A stretch of 15,118 bases of DNA. Source: Zymomonas sp. GTDB taxonomy: Bacteria > Pseudomonadota > Alphaproteobacteria > Sphingomonadales > Sphingomonadaceae. The position numbers and the translations under genes are program-made. The notes below the pieces were generated by a model. The model was not told the DNA's origin and made no database searches. It saw nothing but the letters and a program-made list of their open reading frames with translations. The DNA lies in the NCBI GenBank assembly GCA_027489105.1, contig JAIYAJ010000376.1, positions 1 through 15,118 of the forward strand. The letters run 5' to 3'. This document shows, piece by piece, positions 1 through 6,557 of the stretch. Within the stretch, counting starts at the first letter, position 1; each line of letters starts with the position of its first letter.

Positions 1-7
1 CTGAGTT

Positions 8-50
8 CCTCCCCGGCACGGGGAGGGGGACCATGCGGAGCATGATGGAG
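8..50. repeat. GC-rich double-hairpin intergenic repeat (sphingomonad type)
   Basis: Two adjacent inverted repeats are visible. CCTCCCC (8-14) pairs with GGGGAGG (20-26) across a 5-base loop, and CATGC (32-36) pairs with GCATG (40-44) across 3 bases, followed by a GGAGGGG tract. From general knowledge, similar short elements are scattered between genes in sphingomonad genomes. It may also end transcripts, since it lies just beyond the 3' end of the tRNA, but there is no T-run. The repeat nature is inferred, because only one copy is in the window. Confidence 0.45.
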
Positions 51-101
51 GGGAATGCGACGCTGCCGCGCAGAAAGCGATGGAGAAGGAGCAGAAAGCT
101 C

Positions 102-186
102 TGGTGCGGGCGGTCGGACTCGAACCGACACTCCTTGCGGAACCGGATTTTGAGTCCGGCGCGTCTACCAATTTCACCACGCCCGC
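102..186 (-). tRNA. tRNA-Leu (anticodon CAA)
   Basis: The minus strand gives a full cloverleaf of class II length, 85 nt including an encoded CCA (102-104). Acceptor arms are GCGGGCG (180-186) and CGCCCGC (106-112), with discriminator A at 105. The anticodon stem CCGGA/UCCGG encloses the loop CUCAAAA, so the anticodon is CAA and it reads UUG. A long variable arm and a T-loop GGUUCGAGUCC are present. These features fit tRNA-Leu. The gene follows dapE on the same strand, 42 bases downstream, but has its own promoter-like sequence. Confidence 0.96.
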
Positions 187-196
187 GTGCGCCGCA

Positions 197-224
197 GCTA
201 TAGCGGCTCCTGCTGACCGCGCAA
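197..224 (-). promoter_or_regulatory. putative sigma-70 promoter of tRNA-Leu
   Basis: On the minus strand, TTGCGC (219-224) and TATAGC (197-202) are separated by 16 bases, placing a start site just before the mature tRNA 5' end at 186. The hexamers match the sigma-70 consensus at 4/6 each. A short inverted repeat (GCCGC 191-195, GCGGC 203-207) overlaps the -10 and could instead belong to a dapE terminator. Confidence 0.45.
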
Positions 225-228
225 CCGT

Positions 229-1362
229 TCAGCGCGCAAGCGCGGTAAGGACGATCTCTTCGTAGATGTCGGCCAGCGCGTGGAGGTCGGGTACAGCAAC
301 CGCTTCGTCGAGCTTGTGCATCGTCGCGTTGCACAGACCGAACTCGACCACCGGGCAGATGCGCGACAGGAAGCGCGCGTCGGAGGTGCCGCCCGTCGTC
401 GACAGCTCGGGTACGAGGCCCGTCACCTTGGTGATCGCCGACGACACCAGCGCGGAGAAATCGCCCGGCGGGGTGATGAAGCTTTCCCCCGAGATGGCCG
501 CGCGGATTTCGGCGTGCGGCGCATGCGCGAGCACAGTGGCCCGCACCAGCTCGACCAGATCGGCACCCTTATGCTCGTCGTTGAAGCGGATGTTGATCCG
601 CGCGCTCGCCTTCGCCGGGATGACGTTGGTCGCGGCGTTGGCGACGTCGACCGTCGTGATCTCCAGGTTCGACGGCTGGAACCAGTCATTGCCGTCATCG
701 AGGTGCAGCGCCTCGAGCGCGGCGAGCGCCAGCACGAGTTCGGGCACCGGATTGCGCGCGAGATGGGGATAGGCGACATGCCCCTGCGTCCCGACATTCT
801 CGATCCAGATGTTGACCGAGCCGCGCCGCCCGATCTTGACCATGTCGCCAAGCCGGTGGGTCGAGGTCGGCTCTCCGACCAGACACAGATCAGGGCGGAT
901 GCCGCGTTCGTTCATCCAGTCGATCAGAGCGACGGTGCCATATGTCGCCGGCCCCTCTTCGTCCCCGGTTATGATCAGGCTGATCGTGCCGCGCCGCTGC
1001 TCGATCCGGGCGACCGCCGCGATGAAGGCGCCGATCGCGCCTTTCATGTCGACCGCACCACGTCCGTAGAGCAGATCGCCGCGAATCTCGGGCACGAAGG
1101 GATCGCCGGTCCAGCCGGCGCCGGGCGGAACGACGTCGCTATGGCCGGCAAAGGCGAAATGCGGCCCGCTTTCGCCCCGGATGGCGAAGAGATTTTGGAT
1201 CGGCCCGTCGGGAGGCCCCCCTGCCGCGAAGCGATGCACAGCGAAGCCCAGCCCTTCGAGCGCCTCCGCGATGACCGCCATCGCACCGGCGTCGGCCGGC
1301 GTCACGCTGGGGCAGGCGATGAGGCGCTGGGTCAGCGCGAGCGGGTCGATCATATCGGTCAC
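229..1362 (-). CDS. dapE: succinyl-diaminopimelate desuccinylase (DapE)
   Basis: This is an M20-family metalloenzyme of 377 aa. It hydrolyses N-succinyl-LL-2,6-diaminopimelate to LL-DAP and succinate in the cytoplasm, supplying lysine and the peptidoglycan cross-linking residue. Zinc-site residues are all in place: His74 (AGHSDVVP), Asp105 (GRGAVDMKG), catalytic Glu135 and Glu136 (TGDEEG), Glu164 (VGEPTS) and His349 (NATMHKLDE). The dimerisation-domain GTQGHVAYP is at 191-199 and GGTSDARF at 324-331. Length is normal for the family. The first start is GTG at 1362 with a weak GAGG; ATG at 1353 is an alternative. It is last in the rpmH-rnpA-yidD-yidC-engB direction, separated from engB by about 73 bases that contain a stem-loop. 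Confidence 0.96.
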   Translation of the reverse strand: MTDMIDPLALTQRLIACPSVTPADAGAMAVIAEALEGLGFAVHRFAAGGPPDGPIQNLFAIRGESGPHFAFAGHSDVVPPGAGWTGDPFVPEIRGDLLYGRGAVDMKGAIGAFIAAVARIEQRRGTISLIITGDEEGPATYGTVALIDWMNERGIRPDLCLVGEPTSTHRLGDMVKIGRRGSVNIWIENVGTQGHVAYPHLARNPVPELVLALAALEALHLDDGNDWFQPSNLEITTVDVANAATNVIPAKASARINIRFNDEHKGADLVELVRATVLAHAPHAEIRAAISGESFITPPGDFSALVSSAITKVTGLVPELSTTGGTSDARFLSRICPVVEFGLCNATMHKLDEAVAVPDLHALADIYEEIVLTALAR

Positions 1363-1397
1363 GCGCCTCGCCTAGCGCCGTGGCAGAGAGATGCAAG

Positions 1398-1419
1398 GCC
1401 CTGCGCTTTTGTGCAGGGC
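1398..1419 (-). terminator. stem-loop between engB and dapE
   Basis: GCCCTGC (1398-1404) pairs perfectly with GCAGGGC (1413-1419). Two more inner pairs, one of them G-U, close a TTTT loop on the + strand. It lies between the engB stop and the dapE start. There is no U-run after it on the minus strand, so it may be a weak terminator, a processing site or an mRNA stabiliser. Confidence 0.4.
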
Positions 1420-1435
1420 GCTGCGGACAAGCGGA

Positions 1436-2095
1436 TCAGCGGATCGCGTCGAGGATCGCCGCGCGAAGCTCGGCCATGCCGAAATCCTTCTCGCTCGACG
1501 TGACCAGCAGGCGGGGGTGCGCGGCGACATGCTTGCGCGCCTCGGCCTGGGTCTGATCGGTCACGGCGGCGAGTTCGCTGGCCTTGATCTTGTCGGCCTT
1601 GGTCAGGACGAGGTGATAGGTCACCGCCGCCTTGTCGAGCATGTCCATGATCTCACGGTCGACATCCTTGATGCCGTGGCGGCTGTCGATCAGGACGAGC
1701 GCCCGGCGCAGCACGACCCGCCCGCGCAGATAGTCGTTCACCAGAAAGCGCCACTTGCGGACGATGTCCTTCGGCGCCTTGGCAAAGCCATAGCCGGGCA
1801 TGTCGACGAGGCGCAGCGTGGGAACGCCGCCCTCCTCGGCCGCACCGACGTCGAAAAAGTTGAGCTCCTGCGTCCGGCCCGGCGTGTTCGACGTGCGCGC
1901 CAGCCCGGTGCGGTTGGTCAGCCGGTTGAGGAGCGACGACTTGCCGACATTCGACCGGCCGGCAAAGGCGATCTCGGGTGCGTCGGGCTCGGGCAGATGC
2001 TGCAGGCCGGGCGCCGACTTGAGGAAGGAGACGGGACCCGCGAACAGCTTGCGCGCGGGCTCCAGCAGTTCCTCGAAGGGGACCTCGTCGTTCAC
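1436..2095 (-). CDS. engB: ribosome biogenesis GTP-binding protein EngB/YihA (YsxC)
   Basis: TRAFAC-class GTPase of 219 aa, needed for late assembly of the 50S subunit. The G motifs appear in order: G1 GRSNVGKS (46-53), G2 TPGRTQ (71-76), G3 DMPG (98-101), G4 TKAD (165-168), G5 TSSEK (199-203). The open frame extends upstream into yidC. The GTG at 2095 is preferred because it gives the usual family length and overlaps the yidC stop as GTGA (2092-2095), with the purine-rich AAG repeats of the yidC tail just ahead serving as a ribosome site. That arrangement implies translational coupling to yidC. In many alphaproteobacteria argB follows engB; here dapE does. Confidence 0.95.
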   Translation of the reverse strand: MNDEVPFEELLEPARKLFAGPVSFLKSAPGLQHLPEPDAPEIAFAGRSNVGKSSLLNRLTNRTGLARTSNTPGRTQELNFFDVGAAEEGGVPTLRLVDMPGYGFAKAPKDIVRKWRFLVNDYLRGRVVLRRALVLIDSRHGIKDVDREIMDMLDKAAVTYHLVLTKADKIKASELAAVTDQTQAEARKHVAAHPRLLVTSSEKDFGMAELRAAILDAIR

Positions 2096-3831
2096 TTCTT
2101 CTTCTTCGCGGTCGCCGACACGACGGTGGCCGAGGCCGGCACCGGCGCGACCGGATATTGCCGGTACAGCCAGGCCTGCTGCGCGATGGTGAGGAAGTTG
2201 GAGGTGATCCAGTAGATCAGCAGGCCCGCCGCGAACGGCGCCATGATGAACATCATGATCCACGGCATCAGGGCGAAGACCTGCTTCTGCGCATCGTCCA
2301 TCGGCTGGGGGTTAAGCTTGAACTGCAGCCACATCGAGATGCCGAGCAGCAGCGCCAGAATGCCGATGCCGAGGAAGGCCGGCGGCTCGAACGAGAGCAG
2401 GCCGAACAGGTTGAGGATATGCGCGGGATCGGGCGCGGAGAGATCCTTGATCCACAGCACGAAGGGCTGGTGACGCATCTCGATCGTCACCATCAGCACC
2501 TTGTAGAGGCCGTAGAAGACGGGGATCTGCACCAGGATCGGGAGACAGCCCGCGAGCGGATTGACCTTCTCCTCCTGGTAGAGCTTCAGCAGCTCCTGCT
2601 GGAGGCGCGGCTTGTCATCCTTGTAGCGCTCCTGCAGCTCCTTCATCTTCGGCTGGACGCGGCGCATGCCGGCCATCGAACGGAACTGCTTCTGCGCGAT
2701 CGGGAACATCATGCCGCGGACCAGGAAGGTCAGGATCATGATCGCGACGCCGAAATTGCCGACCAGCTTGAACACCTGATCGAGCACCCAGAACATCGGC
2801 TTCTCGATGATCTCGAACCAGCCCCAGTCGATCGCGCGGCCGAACTGCTCGACACCGCCCTGCTCCTCATAGCGGTCGAGGAGGTTGACCTCCTTGGCGC
2901 CGGCGAAGAAGCGCTGCGTCACGGTGCCGACCGCGTTGGGGCGAATGATCTGCGGACGGCCGGTCTGGACCGCCTGATAGACCTTGGGAGCGGTGGTCAG
3001 GAATCCGGCCTCGACGCTGTCCTTCGCGTCGGGAACGAGCGCGGTCAGCCAATATTTGTCGCCGAAGCCGAGCCAGCCACCCGTCGTCGAGAAGCGCGCA
3101 CCGGCCGAACCGGCCTCATCGAGCTTGGCGAAGCTCAGGTCATAATTGGCCTTGTTCGAGAACACGCCGATCGGGCCGGTGTGAAGGGTCCAGGTCGAAG
3201 GATCCTTCGAGACGCCGTCGCGCGACACGAGGCCATAAGGCCGCGCGGCAACGACGCCCGCGCCCTTGTTGATCAGCCGCTGGGTGACCGTGAACATATA
3301 GTCCTGGTCGACCGTGATGACCGTCTGGAAAAGCTGGCCGCGATTGTTGTTCCAGCTGAGCGTGACCGGCTGGCCGGGGCGCAGCGCGGTCTGGTCGGCG
3401 GTCCACAGGCTGTTCGGGCCGGGCGCGTCGACGCCGTCGCCCGTCCAGCCGAAGCCGGCATAATAGGCGCCGGCCGAGCCCTGTGGCGACAGCAGACGCA
3501 CCGGCGGCGCGTCCTTCTTCACCGTCTCGCGATAGGTCTTGAGCACGATGTCGTCGATCCGCGCGCCGCGCAGGTTGATCGAGCCGGCCAGCTTCGGCGT
3601 ATCGATCGCGATTCGCGGGCTGCTGCCGAGCACCGCCGCGCGCGAGCGGAGGACGCGAGGTGCGTCACCAGCGGTCGGGAGAGCGTCCGGCGTGGCGGGA
3701 GCCGCTCCGGGCTTGGCCGACGCCGGCGGCGCCTTGGGAGTGGGGAAGAAACGCTCGCTCGCCAGTTGCCAGCCCAGCAGGACGAGCAACGACAGTACGA
3801 TCGCGAGGATCATGTTGCGCTGGTTTTCCAC
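2092..3831 (-). CDS. yidC: membrane protein insertase YidC (Oxa1 family)
   Basis: Inner-membrane insertase working alone or with SecYEG, about 579 aa. The order is: N-terminal membrane anchor (about residues 6-24), Pro/Ala-rich linker (30-60), large periplasmic beta domain (about 70-335), then the conserved five-helix core (about 340-560). The core helix LTFLVRGMMFPI has the hydrophilic-groove arginine (Arg372). A charged cytoplasmic hairpin follows at about 380-425, and later helices include LPILVQIPVFYGLY and the WIMMFIMAPFAAGLLIYW segment. The tail ends in four lysines, suited to ribosome contact. Start: GTG at 3831 is preferred over TTG at 3834 because GGGAG lies 6 bases before it. It sits 27 bases after yidD and overlaps engB by GTGA. 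Confidence 0.96.
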   Translation of the reverse strand: MENQRNMILAIVLSLLVLLGWQLASERFFPTPKAPPASAKPGAAPATPDALPTAGDAPRVLRSRAAVLGSSPRIAIDTPKLAGSINLRGARIDDIVLKTYRETVKKDAPPVRLLSPQGSAGAYYAGFGWTGDGVDAPGPNSLWTADQTALRPGQPVTLSWNNNRGQLFQTVITVDQDYMFTVTQRLINKGAGVVAARPYGLVSRDGVSKDPSTWTLHTGPIGVFSNKANYDLSFAKLDEAGSAGARFSTTGGWLGFGDKYWLTALVPDAKDSVEAGFLTTAPKVYQAVQTGRPQIIRPNAVGTVTQRFFAGAKEVNLLDRYEEQGGVEQFGRAIDWGWFEIIEKPMFWVLDQVFKLVGNFGVAIMILTFLVRGMMFPIAQKQFRSMAGMRRVQPKMKELQERYKDDKPRLQQELLKLYQEEKVNPLAGCLPILVQIPVFYGLYKVLMVTIEMRHQPFVLWIKDLSAPDPAHILNLFGLLSFEPPAFLGIGILALLLGISMWLQFKLNPQPMDDAQKQVFALMPWIMMFIMAPFAAGLLIYWITSNFLTIAQQAWLYRQYPVAPVPASATVVSATAKKKK

Positions 3832-3858
3832 CAAAAACTCCCGATATTCCTTAAATGG

Positions 3859-4071
3859 TCAAGGGACCGGGTCGTGACCCGAGCCCCCCCAGGGATGACA
3901 GCGACAGATTCGGCGAACCCCGAGCCACCCGCCTTTGAGCGCGCCATAGCGCGAGACGGCCTCTATCGTATAGGCCGAACAGCTGGGAATATAGCGACAG
4001 GTGGGAGGAAGGATCATCGATGGGCCGAGCTGCCACGCTCTGGCCAGGAGAATGATGATCCGGCCGATCAC
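3859..4071 (-). CDS. yidD: membrane protein insertion efficiency factor YidD
   Basis: Small amphipathic protein of 70 aa, known to assist YidC-dependent insertion at the inner membrane. The N-terminus is hydrophobic ([10 protein letters not shown]). The family signature follows: [16 protein letters not shown], then [26 protein letters not shown], with the conserved cysteines. Start is GTG at 4071, overlapping the rnpA TGA as GTGA (4068-4071), so it is probably coupled to rnpA translation. Neighbours rnpA and yidC are the classical partners. Confidence 0.95.
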   Translation of the reverse strand: MIGRIIILLARAWQLGPSMILPPTCRYIPSCSAYTIEAVSRYGALKGGWLGVRRICRCHPWGGSGHDPVP

Positions 4072-4388
4072 CGCGCGACCTTGCCGAGCGCCTTGAGCAA
4101 CTCGCCGCGCAGCAGCGCGAAATCGCGTTCGATGCCGCCTGCCCGGCCGATCAGCACATGGTCCGCACCCGCAATGCCGGCGACGGGAAACAGCTCCCGC
4201 GCGAGCTCACGAAAACGGCGGCGCATCCGGTTCCGGACCACCGCGTTGCCGACCTTCTTGGTGATGGTGATGCCGAGGCGCATCATGGGATCGTCATCGC
4301 CACGCGGGCGGACGAGCAGGACGAAGCCGGGCATCGGCGCCCTCCTGCCCCCATTGGCAGCCAGAAAATCCGCGCGGCGCTCGAGCAC
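4068..4388 (-). CDS. rnpA: ribonuclease P protein component RnpA
   Basis: Protein subunit of RNase P, 106 aa, which binds the catalytic RNA and helps trim tRNA 5' leaders. The highly basic RNR helix is clear ([16 protein letters not shown] at 52-54), preceded by [12 protein letters not shown]. The start is GTG at 4388, the only canonical start that keeps the N-terminal ERRADFLAA segment. I see no good Shine-Dalgarno, so translation may depend on reinitiation after rpmH, which ends 17 bases before. An inner ATG at residue 19 would lose the first strand. Confidence 0.93.
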   Translation of the reverse strand: MLERRADFLAANGGRRAPMPGFVLLVRPRGDDDPMMRLGITITKKVGNAVVRNRMRRRFRELARELFPVAGIAGADHVLIGRAGGIERDFALLRGELLKALGKVAR

Positions 4389-4405
4389 CGCGTAGGGACA
4401 ATCGC

Positions 4406-4540
4406 TCAGGCGGAGAGCTTCTTGCGGCCGCGGGCGCGGCGGGCGGCCAGAACCTTGCGGCCACCGGGGGTTGCGCTGCGCGAACGGAAGCCGTGGCGCC
4501 GCTTGCGGACCAGGTTGCTCGGCTGGAAAGTGCGCTTCAT
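4406..4540 (-). CDS. rpmH: 50S ribosomal protein L34
   Basis: Complete 44-aa L34, read directly from the minus strand. It begins [20 protein letters not shown] and ends ARGRKKLSA before TGA (4406-4408). Highly basic, of family length. ATG at 4540 has GAGG 8 bases ahead. It is the first gene of the rpmH-rnpA-yidD-yidC-engB run, matching the conserved bacterial order. Confidence 0.97.
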   Translation of the reverse strand: MKRTFQPSNLVRKRRHGFRSRSATPGGRKVLAARRARGRKKLSA

Positions 4541-4556
4541 TGTCTCTGCCTCAAAT

Positions 4557-4605
4557 CAAAAAAACAAAAGGGCCGCCGACACGCGGCAGCCGCTGATCGT
4601 CGGCG
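4557..4605 (-). terminator. intrinsic-terminator-like hairpin with U-run ahead of rpmH
   Basis: GTCGGCG/CGCCGAC arms (4599-4605 with 4574-4580) enclose an inner GCGG-CAG-CCGC hairpin (4583-4593). Read on the minus strand, it is followed by GGCCC and a T-rich run with eight consecutive Ts (about 4557-4569). The shape is that of a Rho-independent terminator aimed at rpmH, ending about 17 bases before the L34 start codon. No minus-strand gene lies upstream that it could serve, since the neighbour at 4787 diverges. It may therefore be a leader attenuator of the rpmH operon. Confidence 0.6.
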
Positions 4606-4634
4606 CGCTTAGGCAAAAGGCCGGCGCGAGTCAA
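4606..4634 (-). promoter_or_regulatory. putative rpmH operon promoter
   Basis: On the minus strand, TTGACT (4629-4634) is followed after 17 bases by TAAGCG (4606-4611). The -35 is 5/6 of consensus but the -10 is poor. If used, transcription would start near 4600, right at the first arm of the terminator-like hairpin. Confidence 0.35.
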
Positions 4635-4786
4635 TCTCTGTGACGGTGGAATTGGCCGTCCGATGGCCTTTCCGGCACTCACTCAGCGTCCTTGGCAAGA
4701 AGATCGAGCGTTTCGTTTCGGCCGATGGCTCTTTTTCGTTTCATGGGCGTTCGCAACGCGCAGTTCAGTCTTTTCAGGAGTTGCTG

Positions 4787-5284
4787 ATGCGCCGTTCGTT
4801 GCTGTGCGCCATGCTCGCCCTTCCCCTTCTCACCGCCTGCGGATCGAAGACCGACACGCGCCTCAAGGTGCTGGAGGATCGCCTCGCCAAGGTCGAGGCC
4901 GCCGCCGAAACCGGCAAGGCGGTCAGCCTGAAGCCCGGCGCCGCCGGCTATGGCATATTGCAGAGCGACATGGGGCGCATCGCGGTCGCGATCGCCAAGG
5001 TCGAGGCCTATGCGGGTGGCACCCGCGTCACGCTCGACTTCGGCAACCCGACCGCCGCGCGCCTGTCGGGCATGAAAGCGAAGATCGAATGGGGCGCGAT
5101 CGACGGCAAGGGTCTGCCGGTGGTCAGCGCCAACCAGTCGACCAGCTTCACCGCCCCGGAGCCGCTGCCGGCGGGCAGCTGGAAGCAATATGTGATCGAC
5201 CTGCCCGGCGTTCAGCCGACCCAGCTGGGCTTTGTCCGCATCTCGGGCTTCGACAGCGGCAATGTCGATCTGCTGAGCAGCTAA
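4787..5284 (+). CDS. YajI-like lipoprotein, DUF3251 family
   Basis: Predicted lipoprotein of 165 aa, function unknown. The N-terminus is a lipoprotein signal: MRRS, hydrophobic core, lipobox LTAC (15-18), so Cys18 would be lipidated and the protein held at the membrane facing the periplasm. A short heptad-like helix follows (TDTRLKVLEDRLAKVEAAAE). The body (about 55-160) resembles Escherichia coli YajI as I recall it: S-D-M-G-R-I, GGTRVTLDFGNP, KIEWGAIDG and the end motif QLGFVRI. ATG at 4787 is chosen because CAGGAG (4775-4780) is 6 bases ahead; the frame is open upstream but without a signal peptide. It diverges from rpmH and converges on the methyltransferase. Confidence 0.85.
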   Translation: MRRSLLCAMLALPLLTACGSKTDTRLKVLEDRLAKVEAAAETGKAVSLKPGAAGYGILQSDMGRIAVAIAKVEAYAGGTRVTLDFGNPTAARLSGMKAKIEWGAIDGKGLPVVSANQSTSFTAPEPLPAGSWKQYVIDLPGVQPTQLGFVRISGFDSGNVDLLSS

Positions 5285-5312
5285 GCTCCCGCCGTCACCG
5301 GCAGGCAGGAGC
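5285..5312. terminator. possible shared terminator between convergent genes
   Basis: GCTCC (5285-5289) pairs with GGAGC (5308-5312), with GCC/GGC continuing inside after a single unpaired base on each side. It lies in the 49-base gap between the convergent lipoprotein and methyltransferase genes. There is no T-run on either side, so intrinsic termination is uncertain. Confidence 0.35.
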
Positions 5313-5333
5313 GGGTGGCGCGCCGGAACCGCG

Positions 5334-6404
5334 TCAGTCCGCCAGCCAGAGCGAAAAGGCGGAGTCGGTGCGCATCGCACCGACGCGCCGGCGCTCGCCC
5401 TCGCGCAGCATGATCGGCCGCGCGAGCGGCCAGGACACCGCCGCCCACGACGAGCGAGCGCCCGCCGCCGGGCGGACTTCGTAGATCGAGTCCGGCTCGC
5501 CCGACCGGTCGAGATCGAGCCTCATCCACTGGATGATCGCATTGGCCTCGCCCGCCTCCGCTGTGACCGTCCTCTCCGCCGCCCGGTCGCCCCAGCTGTC
5601 CGGTGCATCGAACCGGAAGTCATAGAGACAGGCGACGTCCGAAAGCAGGCGGATGCCAGGCTCGCCCACCTTGATCTGGTGAGACGGCGACGCGATACGG
5701 TTGAACGCGGACAGGTCGAAGCCCTCATGGCTCGCCATCCGCCACTTCTCCAGCGTCGGATCATGGCCGAGCGCGGCCATGATGCGCCCCTCGCCGGGGA
5801 TCACGCTGCCGCCCGCTCGCAGCAGGCGGGGAACGACATCGCGATGCACCTCCAGCGTGTGTTCGCCCAGCAGGACATTGTCGACGATCTCCGAGACGAT
5901 CACGTCGACCGGCCGCTCGATGTCCTCGCCCAGGATCAGCTCGGCCGAATTGCGCGGGATGATCCGCAACCGGTCCTCCGCGCCATTGGCCCGTGCGATC
6001 GTCATCGCCATGCGCGCGACCGCCGGCTCCATTTCGCAGGCGATCACCTGCCCGGCGCCGGCCCGCAAAGCGAGCAGACTCAGCAAGCCGGTCCCGGCAC
6101 CGATGTCGAGCACCAGGCTGTCGGGCCGGATCACCCGCCGCAGCGCCGCCTCATAGGCCTGGTTCCGGACGGTATCGCGAACTAGTCGCCAGTGCCAGTC
6201 GGGCACGCCGGCATTGACGACCACGCCCGCCATCACCCGGGCCTTTCCGCCGCAATCGGGATGATCGAGCGCGGCCAGCGCCAGATCGATCGCATCGCTG
6301 CGCTTGCCCTTGCCTTGCAGGACGCGCGCATGAGCCGCCCAGTCATCAGGCCCTTTGCCGTGCAGAATCGGCCATCTGCTCCAGACCGTCTCGCCCAGGC
6401 TCAT
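5334..6404 (-). CDS. PRMT7-like SAM-dependent methyltransferase
   Basis: Cytosolic class I methyltransferase of 356 aa, related to protein arginine methyltransferases rather than to a generic bacterial enzyme. Motif I VLDIGAGTGLL (98-108) and acidic Glu124 (IACEMEP) bind S-adenosylmethionine. The pre-motif DTVRNQAYEAAL (77-88) matches the PRMT D-x-x-R-N-x-x-Y helix. The double-E loop is SEIVDNVLLGE (Glu172, Glu181), close to the eukaryotic PRMT7 sequence. GEANAIIQWM and SSWAAVSWPL are the beta-barrel segments; the THW of type I enzymes is SSW here. The N-terminal 50 residues (helical, D-A-I-D-L-A-L-A-A-L) look like one TPR-like unit. ATG at 6404 has GGAAG 7 bases ahead. Substrate is unknown; some pipelines call such proteins L11 methyltransferase, which I doubt. 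Confidence 0.8.
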   Translation of the reverse strand: MSLGETVWSRWPILHGKGPDDWAAHARVLQGKGKRSDAIDLALAALDHPDCGGKARVMAGVVVNAGVPDWHWRLVRDTVRNQAYEAALRRVIRPDSLVLDIGAGTGLLSLLALRAGAGQVIACEMEPAVARMAMTIARANGAEDRLRIIPRNSAELILGEDIERPVDVIVSEIVDNVLLGEHTLEVHRDVVPRLLRAGGSVIPGEGRIMAALGHDPTLEKWRMASHEGFDLSAFNRIASPSHQIKVGEPGIRLLSDVACLYDFRFDAPDSWGDRAAERTVTAEAGEANAIIQWMRLDLDRSGEPDSIYEVRPAAGARSSWAAVSWPLARPIMLREGERRRVGAMRTDSAFSLWLAD

Positions 6405-6557
6405 TCGCTATCTTCCCGCTGATCGCCGCTCCAGCGGCGCTTGCGGTCCATGGGCGCTGCATTGGGCTGCGGTCAACCCGCGCCGTCGCGAGGCCCCCTC
6501 GACAAGGCGCGCCTGCCGCGATTAGAACACACAGCGAACATCAGGGGAATCATGCAC

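Noticed and set aside
280..1503. Plus-strand open frame opposite dapE
   Set aside because: Composition is that of a GC-driven shadow frame; dapE on the other strand has every catalytic residue.
2158..4395. Very long plus-strand open frame opposite yidC
   Set aside because: It is antisense to yidC, yidD and rnpA, rich in Arg/Glu/Leu/Asp as expected from high-GC antisense frames, and has no ribosome site or known domain.
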